Assembly: GCA_047615875.1 (NCBI GenBank)
Contig: JBLHGU010000170.1
Coordinates: forward strand, 1 to 10,693
Direction: 5' to 3'
DNA length: 10,693 nucleotides
DNA from: JBLHGU01 sp047615875
GTDB lineage: Bacteria; Pseudomonadota; Gammaproteobacteria; Arenicellales; CAJQKF01
The notes beneath the pieces are model-generated. The model worked only from the letters and a program-made list of their open reading frames with translations. It had not been told where the DNA came from and ran no database searches. Shown piece after piece: positions 1 to 6,189 of the stretch (position 1 is the stretch's first letter; each line of letters starts with the position of its first letter). Made by a program: the position numbers and the translations under genes.

Positions 1-132
1 AAAAAGGATAAGCGCCCAGACGAAGATCAGGCAACCGGCGTAGTGGTCTGGGACGTTGAAGTGTTTAACCAAAATGAAGCTATAGTGGCGTTGTATGACA
101 TTCTTACTTTGGTGGTACGCAAAGACGGGTAG
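1..132 (+). CDS. paaZ: PaaZ, C-terminal end only (oxepin-CoA hydrolase / 3-oxo-5,6-dehydrosuberyl-CoA semialdehyde dehydrogenase)
   Basis: Frame 1 is open from the first base to a TAG stop and encodes the last 43 residues of a protein whose start lies outside the window. The visible tail includes TGVVVWDVEVFNQ and ALYDILTLVVRK, which closely match the C-terminal end of PaaZ as I remember it from E. coli. PaaZ is a fusion of an aldehyde dehydrogenase and a MaoC-type (R)-hydratase domain. The hydratase domain hydrolytically opens the oxepin-CoA ring and the dehydrogenase oxidises the resulting aldehyde. Only the end of the MaoC domain is visible, so no catalytic residue can be checked. The gene converges on paaY with a 40-bp gap, and no convincing terminator hairpin lies in that gap. 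The paa context makes the identification firm despite the short fragment. A stand-alone MaoC protein cannot be excluded from this piece alone. Confidence 0.85.
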   Translation, partial: KKDKRPDEDQATGVVVWDVEVFNQNEAIVALYDILTLVVRKDG

Positions 133-172
133 TGTAAAAGTTGCATGGAAAGGCCTAACACAAAATTTCCTA

Positions 173-766
173 TTACGGGCTTGATTTAGGCTGATGGTTA
201 CTGGCATCAAATCGAGGCCTCTCAGCTTGCACTTCAGTCAGTGGGGTAACCTTTTTCAAGCTGGAAAGACTGCGGCGTGCAAGTTTTTGATACTCGGCAG
301 TGCCTGCGGATTTCCAAGCCACTTCTTTCTCGGAAAGAGTGCGCTTTACCTGAGCAGGATTGCCTATCAGTAAACTGCGGGGAGGACATTCAAAGTTAGA
401 TTTAACAAAGGCGGTAGCGCCAACGATGGATTCGGCACCAATCCGCGCGTTATCCATTATCACCGCATTTATGCCGACGAGCGCATTGCGACCAATCCGG
501 CAGCCGTGGAGTATCGCGCCATGACCAATATGGCCGTCTTCCTCGATAATACAATCTTTCCCGGGGAAACTGTGCATCACGCATGTGTCTTGAACATTAC
601 AGCCGTCTTGCAAAATAATTCGGCCAAAGTCACCGCGAAGCACAGCATTTGGGCCTATATAACAATTCGCACCGATAATTACATCGCCAATTATTACCGC
701 GGTCGGGTGAATATAGGCGGTTGGATTGACAGATGGGATAAGCTCTTCGATAGCGTAGTAAGGCAT
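173..766 (-). CDS. paaY: PaaY, hexapeptide-repeat (gamma-carbonic-anhydrase-fold) thioesterase
   Basis: Encodes 197 residues, against about 196 for E. coli PaaY. The frame extends upstream to 910, but the extra 48 residues look like translated intergenic DNA. The ATG at 764-766 gives MPYYAIEELIP, which aligns with the family start MPIYQIDGLTP. Left-handed beta-helix repeats run from about residue 18 to 140 (HPTAVIIGDV, IGPNAVLRGDFG, IGRNALVGINAVIMD, IGAESIVGATAFV). The three gamma-class metal-binding histidines are present as H65 (VMHSFPG), H82 (GHIGHG) and H87 (ILHGC). Known members are trimeric thioesterases that hydrolyse misformed, ring-hydroxylated or cyclised CoA intermediates of the pathway and so relieve inhibition. 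The gene is the only one here on the minus strand. It is divergent from paaG and convergent with paaZ, whereas in E. coli it follows paaX. The ribosome binding site is weak (GGA about 10 nt upstream). Confidence 0.93.
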   Translation of the reverse strand: MPYYAIEELIPSVNPTAYIHPTAVIIGDVIIGANCYIGPNAVLRGDFGRIILQDGCNVQDTCVMHSFPGKDCIIEEDGHIGHGAILHGCRIGRNALVGINAVIMDNARIGAESIVGATAFVKSNFECPPRSLLIGNPAQVKRTLSEKEVAWKSAGTAEYQKLARRSLSSLKKVTPLTEVQAERPRFDASNHQPKSSP

Positions 767-954
767 AGTATGGGGTCCATGTTTTTTTGCCGGATGGGTA
801 GTACTCACGGAAATAATTGACGTCACTAAATTCAGTGGAGAGTAATGTATCGTTGTACAGACAGCAAAGTATACATGCAAGGTAAATGAGAAATAGGGCG
901 CAACCATCAATGATGGTCAATTCCAACAATAGTGGACGGTACCGAGGAAAAACT
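767..954. promoter_or_regulatory. Divergent paaY/paaG intergenic control region
   Basis: This 188-bp gap must carry the promoters of both paaY (leftward) and paaG (rightward), because the genes diverge. Two symmetric elements are visible. The first is ATGTAT (845-850) facing ATACAT (871-876), with a 20-bp spacer that also holds the small palindromes TGTACA (854-859) and most of GTATAC (869-874). The second is ACCATC-AAT-GATGGT (903-917), listed separately. No convincing -35/-10 pair was found in either direction. TTGACG at 817-822 with AGTAAT at 841-846 (18-bp spacer) is the best rightward match and is weak. The TGATAC-N27-GTATCA arrangement seen before paaA is not reproduced here. The only related half is GTATCG at 847-852. 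The paaG ribosome binding site is GAGGA at 944-948. The function of the repeats is unknown. Confidence 0.45.
903..917. repeat. 15-bp inverted repeat in the paaG leader
   Basis: ACCATC and GATGGT are exact reverse complements separated by AAT. They lie 37 bp upstream of the paaG ATG. As RNA this would form a 6-bp stem with a 3-nt loop, and as DNA it could be a dimer operator. It is not followed by a T tract, so it is not a terminator. Symmetry is the only evidence. Confidence 0.4.
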
Positions 955-1746
955 ATGACATTTGCAGATATTAATTACGAAGTGGCATATGGCGTTGCCG
1001 TATTAACGTTTAATCGCCCCGATACTCTAAACAGCTTTACTCAGGCCATGCACGAGGAAGTAAAACTAGCGATGAACGATGCGCGCACCAATTCTGCGGT
1101 GCGTTGTTTGGTGATTACCGGTGCAGGTCGTGGGTTCTGCGCGGGTCAGGATCTTAATGATCGAGCGGTTAAGGTAACGGTTGAACGCCCTGATTTGGGG
1201 GAATCTATTGAGAAATATTACAACCCCTTGATTCGAGGAATTATGACTATGGAAAAGCCAGTGATCTGCGCTGTAAATGGTGTTGCTGCAGGCGCTGGGG
1301 CCAGCATTGCACTGGCATGTGATCTGGTTATAGCAGCTCGATCAGCCACTTTTGTTCAAGTATTTTGCAAAATAGGGTTAGTGCCAGATTCTGGAGGCAC
1401 GTGGAATTTGCCTCGAGCTTTGGGCCTGCCTCGGGCAAAGGGTTTGGCGCTACTTGGTGATAAATTATCGGCAGAAAAAGCGGAGGCCTGGGGCATGATA
1501 TGGCAATGTGTTGACGATGATCAGTTAATGCCTGAAGTGAAAAAACTTGCGGAACATTTGGCGACACAACCCACCAAGGGCTTGGCGATGATTAAAAAAT
1601 TACTCAATGAGTCTTTTTCCACACCTATGCACCAGCAGCTTGAGAATGAAAAATACGCCATGCGCGTCCTCGGGCAATCTCATGACTACCAAGAGGGTGT
1701 TGCAGCCTTTATGCAAAAACGTAAGCCAGAATTTAAAGGAGAATAG
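955..1746 (+). CDS. paaG: PaaG, ring-1,2-epoxyphenylacetyl-CoA isomerase (enoyl-CoA hydratase/isomerase family)
   Basis: Encodes 263 residues, against about 262 for E. coli PaaG. The frame is open from 886, but the ATG at 955 follows GAGGA by 6 nt and gives MTFADINYEV, which fits the family N-terminus. PaaG converts the reactive 1,2-epoxide of phenylacetyl-CoA to the seven-membered oxepin-CoA, and later shifts the double bond of the dehydroadipyl-CoA intermediate. Crotonase-fold signatures are clear: GRGFCAGQDLND (residues 59-70) and NGVAAGAGAS (109-118) form the oxyanion hole, and D145 in GLVPDSGGTW is the catalytic acid typical of PaaG. The position of the first catalytic Glu of true hydratases is not Glu here (AGASIALACD), which argues for PaaG rather than PaaF. 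The tail HLATQPTKGLAMIK is also PaaG-like. It is the first gene of a paaG-paaI-paaJ operon, with 3 nt before paaI. Confidence 0.94.
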   Translation: MTFADINYEVAYGVAVLTFNRPDTLNSFTQAMHEEVKLAMNDARTNSAVRCLVITGAGRGFCAGQDLNDRAVKVTVERPDLGESIEKYYNPLIRGIMTMEKPVICAVNGVAAGAGASIALACDLVIAARSATFVQVFCKIGLVPDSGGTWNLPRALGLPRAKGLALLGDKLSAEKAEAWGMIWQCVDDDQLMPEVKKLAEHLATQPTKGLAMIKKLLNESFSTPMHQQLENEKYAMRVLGQSHDYQEGVAAFMQKRKPEFKGE

Positions 1747-1749
1747 ACG

Positions 1750-2205
1750 ATGACTATTCAAATCGATACACAGACGTTGGCGCAACGTTGTGCTCATAGC
1801 CTGTGGGTAGATGATAAATCCTCGCGGGCTCTTGGCATGTCCGTCGATTCGGTCACCGAAGGTCATGCTGTGCTCTCGATGACCGTACGTGAGGATATGG
1901 TAAACGGTCTGAACATATGCCATGGAGGAATGATTTTCATGCTAGCAGATTCCGCTTTCGCTTATGCCTGTAACTCTCAAAATCAAGCGGCCGTTGCCGC
2001 TGGCGCAGTCATAGATTTCCTCGCTCCTGCGTTTCAAGACGACGTATTAACAGCGACGGCGACAATGATTCATCAGGGCGGCCGCGCGGGTATTTATAGC
2101 GTAACTGTAGCCAACCACAATGGTGAGCCTGTCGCTCTATTTAAGGGTAACTCAGCGCGAATTAAGCGAAGTGTATTGCCTAATAACGATTTCTTAGGGG
2201 AGTAA
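1750..2205 (+). CDS. paaI: PaaI, hotdog-fold hydroxyphenylacetyl-CoA thioesterase
   Basis: Encodes 151 residues; E. coli PaaI has about 140. It starts 3 nt after the paaG stop and is preceded by AAGGAG overlapping the end of paaG, so it is co-transcribed. The hotdog thioesterase signature is NGLNICHGGMIFMLADSAFAYA (residues 52-73), with N52, the HGG turn (58-60) and D67 in the positions of the catalytic Asn and Asp of the PaaI group. The second half (AVIDFLAPAF, GRAGIYSVTVAN) supplies the remaining beta strands of the hotdog fold. PaaI is a cytosolic tetramer that releases CoA from ring-hydroxylated phenylacetyl-CoA esters, which otherwise trap CoA. With paaY this gives the island two proof-reading thioesterases. 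The identification is firm because both the sequence motif and the context agree. Confidence 0.93.
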   Translation: MTIQIDTQTLAQRCAHSLWVDDKSSRALGMSVDSVTEGHAVLSMTVREDMVNGLNICHGGMIFMLADSAFAYACNSQNQAAVAAGAVIDFLAPAFQDDVLTATATMIHQGGRAGIYSVTVANHNGEPVALFKGNSARIKRSVLPNNDFLGE

Positions 2206-2208
2206 ACC

Positions 2209-3414
2209 ATGACCGATGCTTTTATTTGTGATGCGATAAGAACCGCTTTTGGCCGTTACGGAGGAGCATTGGCTACTGTTCGGCCTGATGATCTAGGTGC
2301 TGTTCCTTTGCGCGCATTAAAAGAACGAAATCCAAATGTTGATTGGTCGCGGGTTGATGACGTTATCTATGGCTGCGCCAATCAAGCTGGTGAAGACAAT
2401 CGTAACGTGGCACGAATGTGTACGTTGTTGGCAGGCCTGCCGGCGGTCATCCCTGGCGTTACAGTTAACCGGTTATGCGGTTCCGGTATGGATGCCATTG
2501 GCATGGCTGCTAGGGCGATTAAATCTGGGGAAACATCGTTAATGCTGGCTGGTGGCGTTGAGTCCATGTCTCGTGCGCCGTTTGTGGTTCCGAAAGCGAC
2601 CAGCGCTTATAGTCGCAGTAGCTCGATGGAAGACACCACCATAGGTTGGCGCTTTGTCAATAACTTGATTAAGCAGCAATACGGTATAGATTCAATGCCG
2701 GAGACGGCTGAGAACGTTGCTGAACAATTTAACATCAGTCGAGAAGATCAAGATGCTTTTGCTTTTTTAAGTCAACAAAAAACTAAGGCTGCCCAACAAT
2801 CCGGTCTATTCAAAGATGAAATTGTACCCGTCAGTATTCCTCAGCGAAAAAAAGACCCCATTATTTTTGATATAGATGAGCATCCACGTGGCGACACAAC
2901 GTTAGCAGCGCTGGCAAAACTAAGCACACCTTTTCGGGAGGGTGGGTCTGTCACCGCAGGGAATGCTTCCGGGGTTAACGATGGCGCTTGCGGATTACTA
3001 CTGGCGTCTGATAAAGCGGCTGCGGAAAATGGCCTGACACCTAAAGCCAGAGTGGTTTCTATGGCAACTGTCGGGCTGGAACCCAGAGTCATGGGTTTTG
3101 GGCCATCTCCGGCCGCAAAGAAAGTGTTGGCTAAAGCAGGCTTAACCATTCGCGATATGGATATTATTGAAATGAATGAAGCCTTCGCCGCGCAAGGACT
3201 TGCCGTGATGCGTGACTTGGGTTTACCCGACGACGCTCCACATGTGAATCCCCTAGGTGGTGCAATTTCTCTAGGACACCCATTAGGTGCCAGTGGCGCA
3301 AGGCTGGTAACAACAGCAATGTATCAGCTACATAGAACTGGGGGGCGCTATGCACTCTGCACTATGTGCATAGGTGTAGGACAGGGTATTGCGATCATTA
3401 TTGAGCGGGTCTAG
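2209..3414 (+). CDS. paaJ: PaaJ-type thiolase (3-oxoadipyl-CoA / 3-oxo-5,6-dehydrosuberyl-CoA thiolase)
   Basis: Encodes 401 residues, the usual length of 3-oxoadipyl-CoA thiolases. It starts 3 nt after the paaI stop, with AGGGGAG at 2196-2202 as ribosome binding site. Thiolase landmarks are complete: nucleophile C90 in TVNRLCGSGMDAI, NEAFAAQ, H357 in LGHPLGASGARL, and the second catalytic cysteine C387 in CTMCIGVGQG. In the paa pathway this enzyme acts twice. It first removes acetyl-CoA from 3-oxo-5,6-dehydrosuberyl-CoA, and later splits 3-oxoadipyl-CoA to acetyl-CoA and succinyl-CoA. The sequence cannot separate PaaJ from PcaF of the beta-ketoadipate pathway, since the two families are very close. 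The co-operonic paaG and paaI make PaaJ the natural reading. In Pseudomonas the same protein has also been called PaaE. It ends the first operon, and no hairpin terminator is visible after it. Confidence 0.92.
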   Translation: MTDAFICDAIRTAFGRYGGALATVRPDDLGAVPLRALKERNPNVDWSRVDDVIYGCANQAGEDNRNVARMCTLLAGLPAVIPGVTVNRLCGSGMDAIGMAARAIKSGETSLMLAGGVESMSRAPFVVPKATSAYSRSSSMEDTTIGWRFVNNLIKQQYGIDSMPETAENVAEQFNISREDQDAFAFLSQQKTKAAQQSGLFKDEIVPVSIPQRKKDPIIFDIDEHPRGDTTLAALAKLSTPFREGGSVTAGNASGVNDGACGLLLASDKAAAENGLTPKARVVSMATVGLEPRVMGFGPSPAAKKVLAKAGLTIRDMDIIEMNEAFAAQGLAVMRDLGLPDDAPHVNPLGGAISLGHPLGASGARLVTTAMYQLHRTGGRYALCTMCIGVGQGIAIIIERV

Positions 3415-3485
3415 AGCGATATTTCGTGATAACTGGCAATGTTAGTCAAGTAATAAGAATAAGCAAGCAACTCAAATGCCACGCT

Positions 3486-3532
3486 AAAATGATACCTTAT
3501 GTTGATTAAATATATAATTCATGTATCATAAA
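3486..3532. promoter_or_regulatory. Candidate PaaX operator of the paaABCDE promoter
   Basis: ATGATAC (3489-3495) and GTATCAT (3523-3529) are exact reverse complements with 27 bp between them, about three helical turns centre to centre. The left half with flanks (3486-3500) matches 11 of 15 positions, and the right half read on the minus strand (3518-3532) 12 of 15, of the E. coli PaaX box WWTRTGATTCGYGWT as I recall it. Both halves carry the same T-to-A change (TGATAC for TGATTC). I also recall the E. coli operator as TGATTC-N27-GAATCA, which is the same spacing. The arms cover the presumed -35 and +1 positions, where a bound dimer would block RNA polymerase. PaaX binding is inferred, while the repeat itself is seen directly. 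Confidence 0.7.
3489..3518 (+). promoter_or_regulatory. Sigma-70-type promoter of paaABCDE
   Basis: A perfect -10 hexamer TATAAT lies at 3513-3518. The best -35 at an acceptable distance is ATGATA (3489-3494, 18-bp spacer, 4 of 6 matches), which coincides with the left arm of the inverted repeat. The expected transcription start is near 3525, giving a leader of about 37 nt to the paaA ATG at 3562. A weak -35 inside an operator is consistent with a regulated promoter. No clear CRP or IHF site was recognised. Confidence 0.6.
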
Positions 3533-3561
3533 TGCACCACGTTAGATTGAGGGCAAAGATC

Positions 3562-4524
3562 ATGATTAATCACAAGGCTAATGAAAAAGAGCTTGAGGCA
3601 GCTTTCCAAAAGAAAGTGGACGACGAGCAAAAAATTGAACCCAAAGATTGGATGCCAGAGGCATACCGCAAGAATCTAATACGCCAGATATCTCAACATG
3701 CTCATTCTGAAGTCATTGGTATGCAGCCTGAAGCTAACTGGATTACTCGAGCGCCTTCGTTGCGTCGCAAGGCGGTGTTGCTATCCAAGGTGCAGGATGA
3801 AGCTGGGCATGGTTTATATTTGTACAGTGCAACGGAGACTTTGGGTGTTTCCCGTGCAGAATTGATATCTGCATTGCAGGATGGCTCCGCCAAGTATGCT
3901 TCCATCTTTAATTATCCTACTCAAACCTGGGGCGATGTTGGTGCCATTGGTTGGTTGGTTGATGGTGCCGCAATTTGTAATCAGGTGACACTTCAAAGAA
4001 CGTCCTACGGTCCGTATGCTCGCGGCATGATTCGGATATGTAAGGAAGAGAGTTTTCATCAGCGTCAGGGTTATCAGATTATGATGGAACTGGCAAAAGG
4101 CTCGCCTGAGCAAAAGCAAATGGCTCAAGACTCGCTAAACCGTTTTTATTGGCCATCCTTAATGATGTTTGGCCCTCATGACGGTGAGTCTGCACACTCT
4201 GCCAAGTCCATGCAATGGAAAATTAAACGGGAAACTAATGACGATCTACGTCAAAAGTTTATTGATCAAACTGTTCCGCAAATCGAATATTTGGGTTTGG
4301 ATCATCCCGACAAGGCCATTAAATGGAATGAAGAGCGCGGCCATTACGACAATGGCGACATTGACTGGGAAGAGTTTTATAACGTCATTAATGGTAATGG
4401 ACACTGTAATCGTCAGCGTATACAGCACCATATTAAAGCTCACGAGGACGGCAGTTGGGTTCGAGATGCTCAAAACGCCTATAACGAAAAACGAAAAACT
4501 AGTAGTAATAAAGCTGTGGCTTAG
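3562..4524 (+). CDS. paaA: PaaA, catalytic alpha subunit of phenylacetyl-CoA 1,2-epoxidase
   Basis: Encodes 320 residues, against about 309 in E. coli. An in-frame ATG at 3532 would add 10 residues, but it has no ribosome binding site and lies only a few bases after the presumed transcription start. The ATG at 3562 follows GAGGG (3549-3553) by 8 nt and is preferred. PaaA is the diiron oxygenase subunit that inserts one oxygen atom of O2 into the ring of phenylacetyl-CoA. Ferritin-like iron ligands are visible: E50 (HAHSEVIGM), E80 and H83 (DEAGHG), and E163 and H166 (KEESFHQRQG). Family hallmarks such as DWMPEAYRKNLIRQI, NWITRAPSLRRK and RTSYGPYARGM are intact. It leads paaABCDE, and the paaB ribosome binding site overlaps its stop codon. 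Confidence 0.96.
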   Translation: MINHKANEKELEAAFQKKVDDEQKIEPKDWMPEAYRKNLIRQISQHAHSEVIGMQPEANWITRAPSLRRKAVLLSKVQDEAGHGLYLYSATETLGVSRAELISALQDGSAKYASIFNYPTQTWGDVGAIGWLVDGAAICNQVTLQRTSYGPYARGMIRICKEESFHQRQGYQIMMELAKGSPEQKQMAQDSLNRFYWPSLMMFGPHDGESAHSAKSMQWKIKRETNDDLRQKFIDQTVPQIEYLGLDHPDKAIKWNEERGHYDNGDIDWEEFYNVINGNGHCNRQRIQHHIKAHEDGSWVRDAQNAYNEKRKTSSNKAVA

Positions 4525-4534
4525 GAGATAACTT

Positions 4535-4822
4535 ATGTCATTGGAAAATCTAGAATTGTTTGAGGTCTTCATTCGATCTGCTCGTGGATTGGATCACAAG
4601 CACGTGGGTAGCTTACACGCAGTCGCGCATGAACACGCCCTTGAGTATGCGAGAGATTGTTATACACGTCGCAGTGAAGGGGTGAGTATATGGGTTGTGA
4701 AGTCTAGCGACATCTGCTGTTCTCAGGAGGATGATGCCGATAGCTTCTTTGATCCTTCGGATGACAAACCTTACCGTCATGCCACATATTACCCGCTTCC
4801 TAAAGAAGTGGATAATATGTAA
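4535..4822 (+). CDS. paaB: PaaB, small subunit of phenylacetyl-CoA epoxidase
   Basis: Encodes 95 residues, the same length as E. coli PaaB. It begins 10 nt after the paaA stop with AGGAGA (4523-4528) as ribosome binding site. Family features are the N-terminal stretch LFEVFIRSARGLDHKHVGSL, the central YTRRSEGVSIWVVKSSDI, and the C-terminal block PSDDKPYRHATYYPLP (residues 74-89). PaaB is non-catalytic. In known complexes it is thought to bridge or organise PaaAC heterodimers into the larger epoxidase assembly, and it is needed for activity. A vicinal cysteine pair (DICCSQ, residues 59-64) was noted, with no known role. The identity is firm from length, conserved blocks and its place between paaA and paaC. 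Confidence 0.95.
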   Translation: MSLENLELFEVFIRSARGLDHKHVGSLHAVAHEHALEYARDCYTRRSEGVSIWVVKSSDICCSQEDDADSFFDPSDDKPYRHATYYPLPKEVDNM

Positions 4823-4836
4823 CTGGGGCCAGAATT

Positions 4837-5619
4837 ATGAGTGAGAAAGATACAAAGAAAGAGACGTTAGACGAAGATATATGCCACTATGCTACCCGCT
4901 TGGGTGACGACGCTATTGTACTAGGACACCGTATTTCCGAGTGGGTAAGTCGTGGCCCTTTTCTCGAAGAGGACATTGCTCTGGGCAATGTGTCTCTGGA
5001 CTATATTGGTCGTGCCCGCATGTATTACACCTATGCCGCCGAGTTGAGCGGTGACGGTAAAACGGAAGATGATTTTGCTTACCTTCGTGGCGAGCGCGAT
5101 TTTCAAAATCACCTGATCAACGAACTCCCTCGCGGTGACTTCGCCTATACGATAGCGCGTCAATTATTGGTCGATGCATTCAACACCTACTATTTGGCAG
5201 TACTCACCACATCGAATGACAAAACCCTGGCCGCAATAGCAGAGAAAGGGGTCAAAGAAACAAAATACCATTTGCGACGCAGTAGAGATTGGACGTTACG
5301 TTTAGGGGATGGAACACAAGAAAGCCACAAGCGTATTCAAGCGGCCATTGACGATATTTGGGGTTTTACCCATGAGCTGTTTGAACATGATGAGCTCGAA
5401 CGGCGACTAATTGACTTGGGTGTTGGCGTTGATGCAAGCCTATTTAAAGATCAATGGCTATCCGATGTCACAGCGGTTCTGGAGCAAGCCAATCTCGTTG
5501 TTCCCACACAGGAGTGGGCGGTACGCGGGGGCCGGGATGGCTACCACACCGAAAACTTGGGGCACATTCTAACTGAAATGCAGTTTATACATCGTACTTA
5601 TCCGGGATGTCAGTGGTAA
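4837..5619 (+). CDS. paaC: PaaC, structural beta subunit of phenylacetyl-CoA epoxidase
   Basis: Encodes 260 residues; E. coli PaaC has about 248, the excess being mainly a charged N-terminal extension (MSEKDTKKETLDED). The start follows the paaB stop by 14 nt, with a modest GGGG (4825-4828) as ribosome binding site. PaaC has the same ferritin-like four-helix fold as PaaA but has lost the diiron centre, and forms the PaaAC heterodimer that positions the substrate CoA. Recognisable blocks are LGDDAIVLGHRISEW (residues 22-36), ALGNVSLDYIGRAR (48-61), RGDFAYTIARQLLVDAF (99-115), KETKYHLRRSRDW, and the C-terminal HTENLGHILTEMQFIHRTYPG. The stop TAA at 5617-5619 is 2 nt before the preferred paaD start, suggesting translational coupling. 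Confidence 0.95.
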   Translation: MSEKDTKKETLDEDICHYATRLGDDAIVLGHRISEWVSRGPFLEEDIALGNVSLDYIGRARMYYTYAAELSGDGKTEDDFAYLRGERDFQNHLINELPRGDFAYTIARQLLVDAFNTYYLAVLTTSNDKTLAAIAEKGVKETKYHLRRSRDWTLRLGDGTQESHKRIQAAIDDIWGFTHELFEHDELERRLIDLGVGVDASLFKDQWLSDVTAVLEQANLVVPTQEWAVRGGRDGYHTENLGHILTEMQFIHRTYPGCQW

Positions 5620-5621
5620 CA

Positions 5622-6164
5622 ATGCAGCGAATTCCAACGATTTCTCATGAGCAGTATGAGCGCGAGCAGTATCGCCAACGGTCTGGTGCCGCTGACGTTT
5701 GGGTGCTGCTGGATGAAGTGAAAGATCCGGAGATACCGGTGTTGTCTATCTGGGATTTAGGCATACTGCGAGATATCCAGATTCAGGGAGAACAAGTAAT
5801 AGTAACTATTACTCCGACCTATTCGGGATGTCCGGCAATGGATGTGATTCGTGAGGATATTGAAGCCATCTTGCATGCTAATGGCGTGAAAAATTGTGCC
5901 GTTAAAACCCAACTTTCGCCCGCGTGGACAACTGAATGGATGACGAGCCAGGGTAGATCTCAATTGCGAGACTACGGTATAGCCGCGCCAGACGATATAG
6001 CTGATTACGACAAGGGCTCACTGACACCTGAGTCACAGGTTCGATGTCCTCATTGTGGTTCCAGACTTACCAAACGGGTCAGCGAATTTGGTTCAACAGC
6101 ATGTAAATCATTATTTCAATGCGATTCTTGCCTTGAACCGTTTGACTTCTTTAAAAATATATAA
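5622..6164 (+). CDS. paaD: PaaD, MIP18/DUF59-family maturation protein of the epoxidase
   Basis: Encodes 180 residues from the ATG at 5622. An in-frame ATG at 5607, inside paaC, would add 5 residues. I chose 5622 because MQRIPTI matches the MQR start of E. coli PaaD and lies just 2 nt beyond the paaC stop. The N-terminal MIP18/DUF59 domain shows VKDPEIPVLSIWDLGILRD (33-51) and TPTYSGCPAMD (64-74) with the conserved C70. The C-terminal part is a zinc-ribbon-like module with C142 and C145 (RCPHCGS) and C167 and C170 (CDSC), plus C161 in EFGSTACK. PaaD is required in vivo for an active epoxidase but is not part of the purified catalytic complex. Its family suggests a role in assembling the iron-sulfur or diiron centres of PaaE or PaaA. 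The length is slightly above E. coli's 165 because of an insert near residues 10-22 and another near 125-137. Confidence 0.94.
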   Translation: MQRIPTISHEQYEREQYRQRSGAADVWVLLDEVKDPEIPVLSIWDLGILRDIQIQGEQVIVTITPTYSGCPAMDVIREDIEAILHANGVKNCAVKTQLSPAWTTEWMTSQGRSQLRDYGIAAPDDIADYDKGSLTPESQVRCPHCGSRLTKRVSEFGSTACKSLFQCDSCLEPFDFFKNI

Positions 6165-6189
6165 GTTTTAAGCAAGAATAGGTAACCAA

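Noticed and set aside
147..170. GGAAA/TTTCC inverted repeat between the convergent paaZ and paaY ends
   Set aside because: The stem is only 5 bp with a 14-nt loop and no adjacent T tract, too weak to call a terminator.
3532..3561. Upstream ATG extending PaaA by 10 residues
   Set aside because: It lies almost at the presumed transcription start with no ribosome binding site, whereas 3562 has GAGGG 8 nt upstream.
5841..5855. A 13-of-15 match to the recalled E. coli PaaX box (core TGTGATTCGTGA) inside paaD
   Set aside because: It encodes conserved coding sequence (MDVIRED), lies in mid-gene, and has no opposing half-site 27 bp downstream, so it is most likely chance.
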